Positions 50,674 to 58,597 of a stretch of DNA of 64,000 nucleotides are shown here, piece by piece. Each line of letters starts with the position of its first letter. Positions within the stretch are counted from its first letter, which is position 1. The position numbers were made by a program, and so were the translations under genes. The notes beneath the pieces are model-generated. The model had not been told where the DNA came from, ran no database searches, and was given only the letters and a program-made list of their open reading frames with translations. Source of the DNA: Fimbriimonas ginsengisoli Gsoil 348 (GTDB lineage: Bacteria > Armatimonadota > Fimbriimonadia > Fimbriimonadales > Fimbriimonadaceae); assembly GCF_000724625.1 (NCBI RefSeq), contig NZ_CP007139.1, positions 4,464,001-4,528,000 on the forward strand. Direction: 5' to 3'.

Positions 50674-51429
50674 ATGTTGGGCGTCGAACCCGCATCTCAC
50701 CTGCCCGATCGCGTCCATATCCTCGGGGTACCCATCGACCGGCTTTCGATGGACCAGACGCTCGCCCGCATCGAAGCGTTTATCGCCTCGGGAACGCCGC
50801 ACATCGTCGTTACCGCCGACGCCGCCGGGATCGCCCAGGCGCAGCATGACCCGGCGCTGATGGAGATTTACCGCGCCGCCGAGTTGGTCACCCCCGACAG
50901 CATCGGCGTCGTCTGGGCCGCCCGCCGCGCTGGCCACCCGATCGAGACCCGGGTAAGCGGAGTCGATATCCTGGATAATCTGTGCCGCCTCAGCGCGGAG
51001 CGCGGCTACCGGATCTTTTTCCTTGGGGCGGAGCCAGGAGTCGCCGACCTCGCGGCGGAGAAGATGCGGCTCCGTCACCCCGGCTGCAACATCGTCGGAA
51101 CGCGCCACGGCTACTTCCCTGCCGAAAGCGATGAGGTCGTGGCTCACGAGGTTGCCCTCTTCACCCCGGACATCCTGATCGTGGCGATGGGAATCCCCCG
51201 CCAAGAGAAGTTCATCCGGGCGACGGAACACATCATCCAGGCCAAGGTCGGGATCGGGGTCGGCGGCTCGCTCGACGTCTTCAGTGGCAAGGCGAAAAGG
51301 GCGCCGGCGATTGTCCAAAAGGCGAAGATGGAGTGGCTGTGGCGCACGGCGTCGAACCCTAAAAAGATTGCCAAGGCCCAAATGCTTCCCCGCTTCGTGA
51401 TGCTCGTTCTGAGGTCCCGCCGAAAGTGA
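50674..51429 (+). CDS. WecG/TagA/CpsF-family glycosyltransferase
   Basis: This 251-residue GT26 enzyme has I-L-G-V-P-I-D-R-L-S near residue 17, T-A-D-A-A-G-I-A-Q-A near 47, T-P-D-S-I-G-V-V-W-A near 73, F-F-L-G-A-E-P-G near 115 and M-G-I-P-R-Q-E-K-F near 173. It transfers N-acetylmannosaminuronic acid, N-acetylmannosamine or a similar sugar to a lipid-linked acceptor. ATG 50674 is preferred over GTG 50653 because TACACT lies 9 nt upstream. The next gene starts in its stop codon (GTGA). Confidence 0.9.
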   Translation: MLGVEPASHLPDRVHILGVPIDRLSMDQTLARIEAFIASGTPHIVVTADAAGIAQAQHDPALMEIYRAAELVTPDSIGVVWAARRAGHPIETRVSGVDILDNLCRLSAERGYRIFFLGAEPGVADLAAEKMRLRHPGCNIVGTRHGYFPAESDEVVAHEVALFTPDILIVAMGIPRQEKFIRATEHIIQAKVGIGVGGSLDVFSGKAKRAPAIVQKAKMEWLWRTASNPKKIAKAQMLPRFVMLVLRSRRK

Positions 51430-51974
51430 AGATCTACACCCGCGCCGGCGACGACGGCACAACCGGTCTTTACGGCGGCAAACGCGTCGCCAAGACTTCG
51501 GCGCGAATCCACGCTATCGGAGACGTCGACGAATTGAACGCCTCTCTCGGCGTCGCTCGAGGCTTGGCTGACGGCGCGATAAGAGACGATTTGGCGAAAC
51601 TCCAAAGCTGGCTCTTCGACCTCGGAGGCGAACTGGCCTGTCCGCCGGGAGGAAAGTTTGATGTCCGGACAATCGGCGTCGGCCACTCCGAGTATCTCGA
51701 GCGCTCGATGGATGAACAGACGAAACTTCTGCCGCCCCTTCGTGCGTTTATCTTGCCGGGCGGTACCTCGCTTTCCGGCGAGTTACATCGAGCTCGAACG
51801 ATCTGCCGCCGGGCCGAGCGTTCGGTGCTCGAACTTGCCGAGGTAGCGCCGGTTCGGGAAGAAGCGCGGGCATTCCTGAATCGTCTATCGGATTGGCTGT
51901 TTACCGCCGCTCGAACCGCGAACGCGGAACAAAACGTCCACGATATCGAATGGCATCCGTCGGAGGAATTCTAA
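51426..51974 (+). CDS. pduO: PduO-type corrinoid adenosyltransferase
   Basis: This 182-residue helical-bundle ATP:cob(I)alamin adenosyltransferase has Y-T-R-A-G-D-D-G-T-T-G-L-Y-G-G at residues 4-18 (ATP site), G-D-V-D-E-L-N-A-S-L-G near 32 and R-A-R-T-I-C-R-R-A-E-R-S-V near 122. It makes adenosylcobalamin for B12-dependent enzymes, none of which are in the window. It starts at a GTG overlapping the WecG-like stop and is followed after 1 nt by the LolA-like gene. Confidence 0.93.
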   Translation: MKIYTRAGDDGTTGLYGGKRVAKTSARIHAIGDVDELNASLGVARGLADGAIRDDLAKLQSWLFDLGGELACPPGGKFDVRTIGVGHSEYLERSMDEQTKLLPPLRAFILPGGTSLSGELHRARTICRRAERSVLELAEVAPVREEARAFLNRLSDWLFTAARTANAEQNVHDIEWHPSEEF

Positions 51975-51975
51975 A

Positions 51976-52722
51976 GTGATCTTATCGCTCATCGGCCTTA
52001 TCGCCACCGTCTACCAGGGTGGCGCGCAAACCGAAGCCGCGCCGCCGGTGACCAAACCCGGAGCCCTTATCGGCCTCGCCTTCAAGAAATACCACGACGC
52101 CCAGTCGCTCGCCGGCACCATTCGCCTCACCCAAACCGCCCAGTCGGTAACCATCGTCGTCGACACTCAGGTCGCTTACGACCGGCCGAGCAAGCTCCTG
52201 ATCCGCCAGCAAAAGGGCGGCTCCCAACCGCAAAACATCCTCTCGGTCAGCGACGGCCGTTATTTTTGGTACGACAAGCCCGCCGGCGTGTATGGTCCTC
52301 CCCGATTGCAAGAGCCGGTTTCGCAGCACCAGACGACCCAAACTCTCGATCAGATGTACAGCGCCGCTTCGCGCGGCCTCGCCGACCGCTCCGCCGTCCT
52401 GGACATCGTCTTCGCCCGGAACGAGGACCTTAAAGAGGTCAAGTCGCACTGGACGAATCTCCATTTCAACGGAACCGCCCAGATTCGCAGCCGCGAGGTC
52501 CAGCTTATTGAAGGGGACTATTGCGCGATCCCCGGCGAAGAGCCCAACGGCGCCTTCCAGCTTTCGATTACGAACACCGGCGATCTGATGCGTTACATCG
52601 TCAAGGAGCGGTACGCCGTTCCCGGACAAGAGAGCCAAACGGTGGAAGTGACCTCCACCTGGGACGCGAACCTAAAAGTTGGCGGATTCAACGACCCAGC
52701 CATCTACGCAGTGCGGCGCTGA
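51976..52722 (+). CDS. Exported LolA-like / DUF2092-like protein
   Basis: This 248-residue protein starts at GTG, with a short signal peptide (L-S-L-I-G-L-I-A-T-V-Y-Q-G-G-A). The mature part shows the alternating hydrophobic strands of the LolA/LppX half-barrel (S-L-A-G-T-I-R-L-T, S-K-L-L-I-R-Q-Q, V-S-D-G-R-Y-F-W-Y-D-K). Proteins of this fold carry lipids or lipoproteins across the periplasm, but true LolA is shorter and this one is not close enough to name. It is the last gene of the WecG-PduO operon. Confidence 0.72.
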   Translation: MILSLIGLIATVYQGGAQTEAAPPVTKPGALIGLAFKKYHDAQSLAGTIRLTQTAQSVTIVVDTQVAYDRPSKLLIRQQKGGSQPQNILSVSDGRYFWYDKPAGVYGPPRLQEPVSQHQTTQTLDQMYSAASRGLADRSAVLDIVFARNEDLKEVKSHWTNLHFNGTAQIRSREVQLIEGDYCAIPGEEPNGAFQLSITNTGDLMRYIVKERYAVPGQESQTVEVTSTWDANLKVGGFNDPAIYAVRR

Positions 52723-52773
52723 CCGAGAGGTAGCTCGGTCCCTTCCCTTGCCTCGCCGGTAGACTCTGCCGTT

Positions 52774-53949
52774 ATGGGGCTGAGTAAGAAGACGGTTCGT
52801 GACATCGACGTTCAGGGCAAGCGCGTTCTCGTGCGGTGCGACTTCAATGTGCCGCTTGAAGGGGGAGCGATTACCGACGACCGCCGGATCACGGAAGCGT
52901 TGCCGACGATCAAGTACCTCATCGACCACCAGGCGATCGTTATCCTCGCCAGCCACCTTGGCCGGCCGAAAGGCGTGACGCCCGAATTCTCCCTACGTCC
53001 CGTTGCCGCCCGGCTTTCCGAGCTTCTTGGCAAAAACGTCCCTCTACTTCCCGATTGCGTAGGTCCGGAGGTGAAGGGGGCCGTCGACGCCGCGAAGCCA
53101 GGCGACGTGCTCCTCCTCGAAAACGTCCGTTTCCACCCGGAGGAGGAAAAGAACGATCCCGAGTTCGCCAAACAGCTCGCCGCGATCGCCCAAATCTACG
53201 TAAACGACGCCTTCGGCACCGCTCACCGCGCCCACGCTTCGACCGAAGGGGTCGCTCATATTCTGCCCGGCGTCGCCGGCTTTCTCATCGAAAAGGAGAT
53301 CCAGCACCTCGGCCAAGCCGTGGAGAACCCGAAGCGTCCGTTCGTCGCGGTGATGGGGGGAAGCAAGGTGCGCGATAAGATCGCCCTTATCGATAATCTT
53401 CTGCCCCGCGTAGACCGTCTGCTCGTCGGCGGCGGCATGGTTTTCACCTTCTACAAGGCGCAAGGACACGCGATCGGCAAATCTCTGCTAGATGCGGACA
53501 GTCTTGACTACGCCAAGCGTTTGCTCGACGAGAACCCGGACAAAATCGTCCTTCCGACCGACATCGTCGTCGCCGACCGGCTCGCCGAGGATGTGGAAAC
53601 CAAGGTCGTTCCCATAGACGGGATCGCCGACGGCATGATCGGCGCCGATATCGGACCGGATAGCCAGCACAATTTCGCCGAAATCATCGCGCAAGCCGGT
53701 ACCGTTCTTTGGAACGGCCCGATGGGGGTTTTCGAGATGAAACCTTTCGAAGCCGGTACCCGCGCGGTTGCCCAAGCCTTGGCCGACGGCAAGGCCGTCA
53801 GCATCGTCGGCGGCGGAGACTCGGCCGCCGCGGTCGAGAAGTTCGGCGTCGCCGATAAGATGTCGCACGTCAGCACCGGCGGGGGGGCGAGTTTGGAATT
53901 CTTAGAGGGCAAAGAGTTGCCGGGCATCGCCGCTCTGCAAGATCGTTAA
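52774..53949 (+). CDS. pgk: Phosphoglycerate kinase
   Basis: This 391-residue enzyme is of standard length. The N-domain has [12 protein letters not shown] near residue 17, H-L-G-R-P-K-G near 62 and L-L-E-N-V-R-F-H near 114. The C-domain has M-G-G-S-K-V-R-D-K near 192, the G-G-G-M-V-F-T-F motif, N-G-P-M-G-V-F-E near 309 and the G-G-G-D-S-A-A-A loop. It makes ATP from 1,3-bisphosphoglycerate in glycolysis. TAGACT (52760-52765) 8 nt before the ATG suggests a leaderless transcript. gap is not adjacent, and the stop shares one base with the next start. Confidence 0.97.
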   Translation: MGLSKKTVRDIDVQGKRVLVRCDFNVPLEGGAITDDRRITEALPTIKYLIDHQAIVILASHLGRPKGVTPEFSLRPVAARLSELLGKNVPLLPDCVGPEVKGAVDAAKPGDVLLLENVRFHPEEEKNDPEFAKQLAAIAQIYVNDAFGTAHRAHASTEGVAHILPGVAGFLIEKEIQHLGQAVENPKRPFVAVMGGSKVRDKIALIDNLLPRVDRLLVGGGMVFTFYKAQGHAIGKSLLDADSLDYAKRLLDENPDKIVLPTDIVVADRLAEDVETKVVPIDGIADGMIGADIGPDSQHNFAEIIAQAGTVLWNGPMGVFEMKPFEAGTRAVAQALADGKAVSIVGGGDSAAAVEKFGVADKMSHVSTGGGASLEFLEGKELPGIAALQDR

Positions 53950-54623
53950 TGTTCTTCTGCCTCCGAATCGATCTCGATTACGTCCCCTGGGACACCCCCG
54001 ACGCGACCGAGTTCGGCCACGGCGAGCCCGCTGCGCTGCTTCGAATTCTCGACCTCGCCCGCTACACCGGTTTCAAGTTCCATTTCTTCGTTTCCAATCG
54101 GGTGCTGCGGGCCTTTCCGGCCAATGCCGAAGCGGCGCTTAACGATGGACACGACCTTGACTGGCTCTGCAAGCATCCAGAAGCGGCGGAGGCCAGGTTT
54201 CACGACGCGCGGGCTCTATTCTCCATGATCGGCCACGTGCCGGTCGGCATGGCCGTTCGCGGCGCTTGGCCCGCAAACGGAGAGGAGTTCGACGGGATCG
54301 AGCAGCTAGCATTCCTCAGCGCCGCCCCCGGCTTGGTTCCCAAAGGGCTCAAGCTCTTCCCCGTCGAGACCCGCGCCGCCCGCGAAGCAACCCGTGCCGG
54401 AATGAGCGCGCGGGCATGGACGGATGTGACTAAAACTCAGTTACGGGAAGCCGCGAGCCGCAACTTCGGCCTGACCCTGATCGTCCGCCCCCAGGTTCTC
54501 GCCCGCTTCGACCCAAAGCTAAGCCACCTCAAAGAGATCCTCGACTTCGCCCGCGCCCTCGACCTTCCGGTCCAAACCCTCCGCGACTCACTCCGCTCCG
54601 AGTCCAGCTCAACGAAGCCATAA
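53949..54623 (+). CDS. Polysaccharide-deacetylase-like protein
   Basis: This 224-residue protein resembles NodB-type deacetylase folds: L-R-I-D-L-D-Y-V-P-W near residue 5 (the D-x-D metal/base position), F-K-F-H-F-F-V-S-N near 43, and G-H-D-L-D-W-L-C-K-H-P near 66 in place of the usual H-x3-H motif. It lacks a signal peptide, so it would act in the cytoplasm. The substrate is unknown and family placement rests on these motifs. It shares the last base of the pgk stop with its ATG. Confidence 0.68.
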   Translation: MFFCLRIDLDYVPWDTPDATEFGHGEPAALLRILDLARYTGFKFHFFVSNRVLRAFPANAEAALNDGHDLDWLCKHPEAAEARFHDARALFSMIGHVPVGMAVRGAWPANGEEFDGIEQLAFLSAAPGLVPKGLKLFPVETRAAREATRAGMSARAWTDVTKTQLREAASRNFGLTLIVRPQVLARFDPKLSHLKEILDFARALDLPVQTLRDSLRSESSSTKP

Positions 54624-54628
54624 CCGAC

Positions 54629-54682
54629 GTGGCACGGGCGGCTCGCCCGTGAGTATCTCGGGCGGCCCGCCCGAGTCCTGGC
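54629..54682. repeat. GC-rich double palindrome
   Basis: ACGGGCGGCTCGCCCGT and TCGGGCGGCCCGCCCGA are two adjacent palindromes separated by GAGTATC. The second recurs at 15950-15966 near the SARP-like regulator. It sits between convergent genes, so it could terminate both or be a REP-like unit. Confidence 0.6.
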
Positions 54683-54726
54683 GTACCGGAGGTAGGCCAG
54701 CCGTCTGGAGGGATCGTTGCCGGTAA

Positions 54727-55194
54727 CTATGCGCGAAGGCCTGGGAGCGCGTTAACGATCTTCCATTCCTCCGCGGTAACCGGCATCACGCTTAGCCGCT
54801 GACCGCGGCGCAGGACCAGCATCTCTTCGAGCCCGGGAACCTCGCGGAGCTCCGCGAGCGTCGCGATGCGGGCGTATTTCTCGACCAGGCGGACGTTTCG
54901 CGCCAGCCAACGCGGGTTGTCGCGCGGAGACTTCTCGTCGTAATACTCGCTCGTGGGATCGAACTGGGTCGGGTCCGGATACGCCTCGCCGACGATCTCC
55001 ATGACCCCCACGATTCCGGCCGGGTCCACGCTGGAGTGATAAAAGAAAGCGAGGTCTCCGGCCTTCATGGAGTCGCGCATAAAGTTTCGAACCGTATAGT
55101 TCCGGCACCCTTCCCACATCGCCGGCTTCTTCTCCGCCGCAAGGTCGTCGATGGAGTAACAATCGGGCTCCGACTTCATCAGCCAGTACTGCAT
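54727..55194 (-). CDS. EVE-domain protein (THYN1-like)
   Basis: This 155-residue protein consists of one EVE domain (PUA-like fold): Y-W-L-M-K-S-E-P near residue 3, W-E-G-C-R-N-Y-T-V-R-N-F-M near 28, D-L-A-F-F-Y-H-S near 47, and a conserved P-R-W-L-A-R-N-V-R near 93. EVE domains read modified bases such as 5-hydroxymethylcytosine or modified RNA, and occur in restriction and RNA modification contexts. No restriction gene is adjacent here. Confidence 0.92.
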   Translation of the reverse strand: MQYWLMKSEPDCYSIDDLAAEKKPAMWEGCRNYTVRNFMRDSMKAGDLAFFYHSSVDPAGIVGVMEIVGEAYPDPTQFDPTSEYYDEKSPRDNPRWLARNVRLVEKYARIATLAELREVPGLEEMLVLRRGQRLSVMPVTAEEWKIVNALPGLRA

Positions 55195-55217
55195 GGGTCA
55201 AGTATGGCAAGGGAAAG

Positions 55218-55294
55218 GCGTGAGGCGTTGGGCGCTAGGCGTAAAGGAAAGGGTAATGCGGGAAAGCAAACCCAACGCCCAACGCCCAACGCCT
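55218..55294. repeat. CCCAACG-heptamer palindromic repeat, copy 1
   Basis: A GAGGCGTTGGGCGCTAGGCG arm (55221-55240) faces three CCCAACG units (55271-55291). The right arm overlaps the stop codon of the DUF4097 gene. A second copy lies at 57071-57221, so the pair brackets the DUF2089-DUF4097 operon. Confidence 0.7.
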
Positions 55295-56552
55295 AACCAG
55301 CCGTAACCGCCTGCTTCATTTCGACCGACACGTTGCCGGTAACGGCGCTGATGTCCAGCGTGCCCGTCCCGGCGCCGAGGCGGCCCGTGATACGCTGATC
55401 CTGCTTCGTCTGGTCCTGCAGCTCCAAGCCACACTCCACGTTGCCGCGCAACGTCGAAAGGGTAACCCGGCAATCGCTGCCGTCCGGAACCGTGAGAACC
55501 ACGTCACCGTTAACCGTTCGTACGTTCAGAGTGCCGGTGACCGGCTCCTCCAGCTCGACCTTGATCGAACCGGAAACCGACTCGACCGCAACGGTCTTGC
55601 CTATGACGTGCGACAAGTGCACGTTGCCGTTGGCAGAGCGCGCGTTGATGTTCCCCTTGATTCGGGTCGCTCGGATGTCGCCGTGCTTGTTCTCGATTTG
55701 CAGCGAAGGGGTCGTCGTATCTTCAACCGAAACGTCTCCGTTCTCGCCTTGGATCTCAACCACGCCGTTCAGACCCCGAAGCTTGACGTCTCCATCGCGT
55801 CCGAATACCCGGCAGGATCCGCGCGTATCCATGATCTGGACGTCGCCCGTCTCCACCCTTGCCTCGACCGCGCCGGTACCCGGCATTTGAATTTCAAGAT
55901 CGACGTGCAATCCGCTAACGTCCGGCTGGCGAATGAGGACGGTGAAGTCGCTCTCTTCGATAATCAGCGTGTAGGCCTCGGCCTTTGCCTTGGCATCCTC
56001 CGCCGTGGCCCCCCTGAACTTGGCCCGCGCGGTGGCGCTGCCAACGTCGAAGCCGCCCACGATCTTGACGTTCCCGCAAGAGTTGTCGACCTTGAGCGTC
56101 TTCCCGACCGGGATCGAAAGCGGGAGGCTGACCTCCTTAACTTCCCCAGTTGAGAGCCAAGCCAGGTTCACTTTTCCCTTGCTGATATCTTCCAAGCCGC
56201 CCTTGAGCGTCTCAAAACCTTTCCTCGCAGACTGCCGGGCGTTCTTACTCACCTCGGACCAGTTAACGGCGGCGGCTCCCTCCTTCGTCAACTTCTCGAT
56301 CGACTCGACGAGCTGCTTCAGCGGATCGCGGTGCGATCCGGCGTTCGGAGGAGGCGGCGGCGTAGCATCGGCTGCTTTCTCGGCGGCTTCGGCGGTCGCC
56401 GTCTCTGCCGCGGCGGCCTCTTCGTAATCGTTCCGCCCGCCGTAGTCGGCTCGCTCGCTGGCGTAAAACGCATCGATGAGGTCGGCGGCGTCGTCCGGGC
56501 TCAGTTTCCCTTCCGCGACCAGCTTGCTGATCCTCTGGATTTCGTCCCTCAT
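55293..56552 (-). CDS. DUF4097 beta-helix-like repeat protein
   Basis: This is a 419-residue protein. Residues 1-40 form a helical pair similar to the SHOCT-like helical segment of such proteins (L-V-A-E-G-K-L-S-P-D-D-A-A-D-L-I-D-A-F). An Ala/Pro linker follows. From about 150 to the end is a run of short beta repeats of the form G-D-V-x-V/I, N-G-N-V, G-S-I-K-V typical of DUF4097 (adhesin-like). There is no signal peptide. DUF4097 proteins often sit with envelope-stress regulators. It overlaps the DUF2089 gene (ATGA), so the pair is one unit. Confidence 0.88.
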   Translation of the reverse strand: MRDEIQRISKLVAEGKLSPDDAADLIDAFYASERADYGGRNDYEEAAAAETATAEAAEKAADATPPPPPNAGSHRDPLKQLVESIEKLTKEGAAAVNWSEVSKNARQSARKGFETLKGGLEDISKGKVNLAWLSTGEVKEVSLPLSIPVGKTLKVDNSCGNVKIVGGFDVGSATARAKFRGATAEDAKAKAEAYTLIIEESDFTVLIRQPDVSGLHVDLEIQMPGTGAVEARVETGDVQIMDTRGSCRVFGRDGDVKLRGLNGVVEIQGENGDVSVEDTTTPSLQIENKHGDIRATRIKGNINARSANGNVHLSHVIGKTVAVESVSGSIKVELEEPVTGTLNVRTVNGDVVLTVPDGSDCRVTLSTLRGNVECGLELQDQTKQDQRITGRLGAGTGTLDISAVTGNVSVEMKQAVTAG

Positions 56553-56950
56553 TTTAAAACTCCCAACTTGCTCTTCGCTTCTTCGGCCGTAATCTCGCCC
56601 TTCTCGAGCTGGTCCAGCACCTTCCGCTTCTTATCTCCATTCTTATCCTTACGACCCGTTTCTTCGCGCATCGGCGTCAGATCGAGCGACTCTAGAAGGG
56701 AGTCCAATCTCGCCCGGACGGTCGGATAGCTCATTTTCAGCTCGCGCTCTACGGAGTTGAGCATTCCACGGCAGCGGAGAAATGTTTCGAGAAACCGCTG
56801 CTGCTCCGGATCTAGCCGGGCATAGCGAGGGACCTCGAATTTCCCACGAATGGTGATGCCACTATCTTCGTTGGCGAGCTCGGAGATGTAGAGATCGCCG
56901 CCAGAGACCGGGTCTCTCGCGGGTATGGGATGATACTTATCCTTGCTCAT
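56549..56950 (-). CDS. DUF2089 regulator-like protein
   Basis: This 133-residue protein has a DUF2089 core: Y-H-P-I-P-A-R-D-P-V-S-G-G at the start, then a helix-turn-helix in L-D-P-E-Q-Q-R-F-L-E-T-F-L-R-C-R-G, S-Y-P-T-V-R-A-R-L-D-S-L-L near 75-105. A C-terminal short helix unit (L-E-K-G-E-I-T-A-E-E-A-K-S-K-L) mirrors the N-terminal unit of the next protein. It probably controls transcription of the operon. ATG 56950 is preferred over 57025, which would start in the intergenic region. Confidence 0.88.
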   Translation of the reverse strand: MSKDKYHPIPARDPVSGGDLYISELANEDSGITIRGKFEVPRYARLDPEQQRFLETFLRCRGMLNSVERELKMSYPTVRARLDSLLESLDLTPMREETGRKDKNGDKKRKVLDQLEKGEITAEEAKSKLGVLK

Positions 56951-57070
56951 GGGGTGATTTACGAGATTGTAATGTACGCGGTTGCGCCAAGTGAAGATTC
57001 TAGAGGCCTGTTTAAGGATTCTCAACCCAATTCACGTCAAACGGGACTACTGGCCATCAAAAGTGTTTGG

Positions 57071-57221
57071 AGTGAGGCGTCGGGCGCTGGGCGTTTGGCA
57101 TTCCGCCCACGTCAATCCCATAAGTCTAAGACCCCATATGTCGCCGAAGTCCCATCCGTCCCATCCAACAGGGTATTGCCTCACACTAGCCAACGCCCAA
57201 CGCCCAACGCCCAACGCCTAG
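57071..57221. repeat. CCCAACG-heptamer palindromic repeat, copy 2
   Basis: GTGAGGCGTCGGGCGCTGGG (57073-57092) faces four CCAACG(C) units at 57190-57217. The two arms resemble those of copy 1 but are 90 nt apart here. It fills much of the 340-bp gap between the DUF2089 gene and rpsD, which otherwise holds no gene. Confidence 0.7.
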
Positions 57222-57290
57222 CACCCACCCCCCCCATCAGGTATATTCAGAAGTTCGCGACTGCGGGTCGCGTTTCTATACCGAAATCAC

Positions 57291-57899
57291 ATGGCGACCT
57301 ACCGAGGAAGAAAGACCGACATTTGCCGAACCGTCGGCTATGACATTTGGGGCCGGCCGAAGAGCCCGGCTGCCAAGCGACCGTATCCGAGTGGACAGCA
57401 CGGTCCAAACCTGAAGGACCGCCGACAGTCCGAGTATGGCGAGCAGCTCCTGGCCAAACAGGTTATCCGCCGATACTACAACATGCTCGAGAAGCAGTTC
57501 TCGAACGCGTTTAAGAAGGCGCAGCGAATGCCGGGCAATACCAGCCTGAACTTCCTTCGCTTGCTCGAGCTTCGGCTTGCCACCACCGTGTGGCGCCTCG
57601 GCTACGCGCGAACCGTTTTCCAGGCCCGACAGATGGTCAGCCACTGCCACATCATGGTGAACGGAAAGATGGTCAACATCCCGAGCTTCCTGCTCAAGGT
57701 CGGCGACGTCGTCGAAGTCCGCGACCGAGACAGCAGCCGGCGCATCGCCCGAGACAACCACTACGAAGGTTCCGCCGTTCCCGCCTACATGGATGTGGAC
57801 GTTCCGAACTTCCGAGGCAAGGTCGTCGCCCTCCCCGAGCGCGAGGACTTCCCCAAGTTCTTCCAAGAACAGCAGGTCGTCGAGTTCTACGCTCGTTAA
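57291..57899 (+). CDS. rpsD: 30S ribosomal protein S4
   Basis: This 202-residue protein is of normal S4 length. It starts M-A-T-Y-R-G-R-K-T-D-I-C-R-T-V-G, with the conserved P-Y-P-S-G-Q-H-G-P and the S4 RNA-binding domain L-E-L-R-L-A-T-T-V-W-R-L-G-Y-A-R-T-V-F-Q-A-R-Q-M-V at about 92-116. It binds 16S rRNA early in small-subunit assembly and represses its own operon in many bacteria. It is solitary here, not in the alpha operon, and followed by a strong terminator. Confidence 0.97.
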   Translation: MATYRGRKTDICRTVGYDIWGRPKSPAAKRPYPSGQHGPNLKDRRQSEYGEQLLAKQVIRRYYNMLEKQFSNAFKKAQRMPGNTSLNFLRLLELRLATTVWRLGYARTVFQARQMVSHCHIMVNGKMVNIPSFLLKVGDVVEVRDRDSSRRIARDNHYEGSAVPAYMDVDVPNFRGKVVALPEREDFPKFFQEQQVVEFYAR

Positions 57900-57917
57900 G
57901 CTAGGACCGCGCGGTTC

Positions 57918-57955
57918 AAAAAATCCCTCGATCAAATGGATCGAGGGATTTTTTT
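57918..57955 (+). terminator. Intrinsic terminator of rpsD
   Basis: TCCCTCGATC (57924-57933), loop AAATG, GATCGAGGGA (57939-57948) and then seven T residues. An A-run mirrors the T-run, so it can act on both strands. Confidence 0.92.
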
Positions 57956-58094
57956 ATTTCTTGTTCGACCCACGGCTTACGGGCCAGCAGGGTAGCCACG
58001 GAACACGCGGAACCTTCCGTCAGTCGCTTCTCGTGAGTAATTCCCTGCACTCGCAAGAGAAGTGGATGAACCTCAACCAGGGAGAACTGACAAC

Positions 58095-58553
58095 ATGCGA
58101 AACACAATCTTAATCACCGCGCTCGCGGCCGTAATGGGACTCGGAGTCCTCAGCGGCTGCACGCCGGAAGCCCGTGAAAAGTACGACTCCGCCGGAGAGT
58201 CTGCGGCCGATGCCACCAAGAAGACGGGTGACGCCGTAGCAACCGATGCCGCAAAGACGGGGCAGGCGGTCGAGAAGAGCGCCGAGGCTGCCGGCCAGGC
58301 CGTGAAGAACGCCGCCGACAACACCGCCAAGGCGGTCGACAACAGCGCGACCACCGGATCCGTGAAGAGCGCCCTGCTTACCGCTAAGGGGCTCAAGACG
58401 AATAATCTTAACGTCGATACCATCGGCAACAAGATCGTCCTTCGAGGAAGCGTCCCCGACGAAGCGCAAAAGAAGCAGGCCGAGAACATCGCTCTTGGCA
58501 TCGCCGGAAAACAATTCACCGTCGAGAATCAACTGACGATTGCCCCGCAGTAG
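58095..58553 (+). CDS. BON-domain lipoprotein
   Basis: This is a 152-residue protein. A lipoprotein signal ends L-G-V-L-S-G-C (Cys23), so it is likely anchored in the outer or inner membrane. An Ala/Lys-rich coiled segment with A-A-D-A-T-K-K-T-G-D and similar repeats follows (about 30-85), then a BON domain (V-K-S-A-L-L-T-A-K-G-L, L-N-V-D-T-I-G-N-K-I-V-L-R-G-S-V-P) to the end. BON proteins bind phospholipid and support envelope integrity. A GGGAG site precedes ATG 58095, chosen over 58062 because it begins the signal peptide. Confidence 0.9.
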   Translation: MRNTILITALAAVMGLGVLSGCTPEAREKYDSAGESAADATKKTGDAVATDAAKTGQAVEKSAEAAGQAVKNAADNTAKAVDNSATTGSVKSALLTAKGLKTNNLNVDTIGNKIVLRGSVPDEAQKKQAENIALGIAGKQFTVENQLTIAPQ

Positions 58554-58563
58554 TATCGAGTCC

Positions 58564-58590
58564 GAGTGCGCGAGCCCCGCTCGCGCACTC
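58564..58590. terminator. Shared stem-loop between convergent genes
   Basis: GAGTGCGCGAGC (58564-58575) pairs exactly with GCTCGCGCACTC (58579-58590) around a 3-nt loop, 11 nt after the BON gene and 8 nt from the end of the GH43 gene. Confidence 0.65.
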
Positions 58591-58597
58591 GCTTTCG

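Noticed and set aside
55271-55294. Tandem CCCAACG units as a microsatellite or CRISPR-like array
   Set aside because: The unit is 7 bp, paired with an inverted arm, and repeated as a whole at 57 kb.
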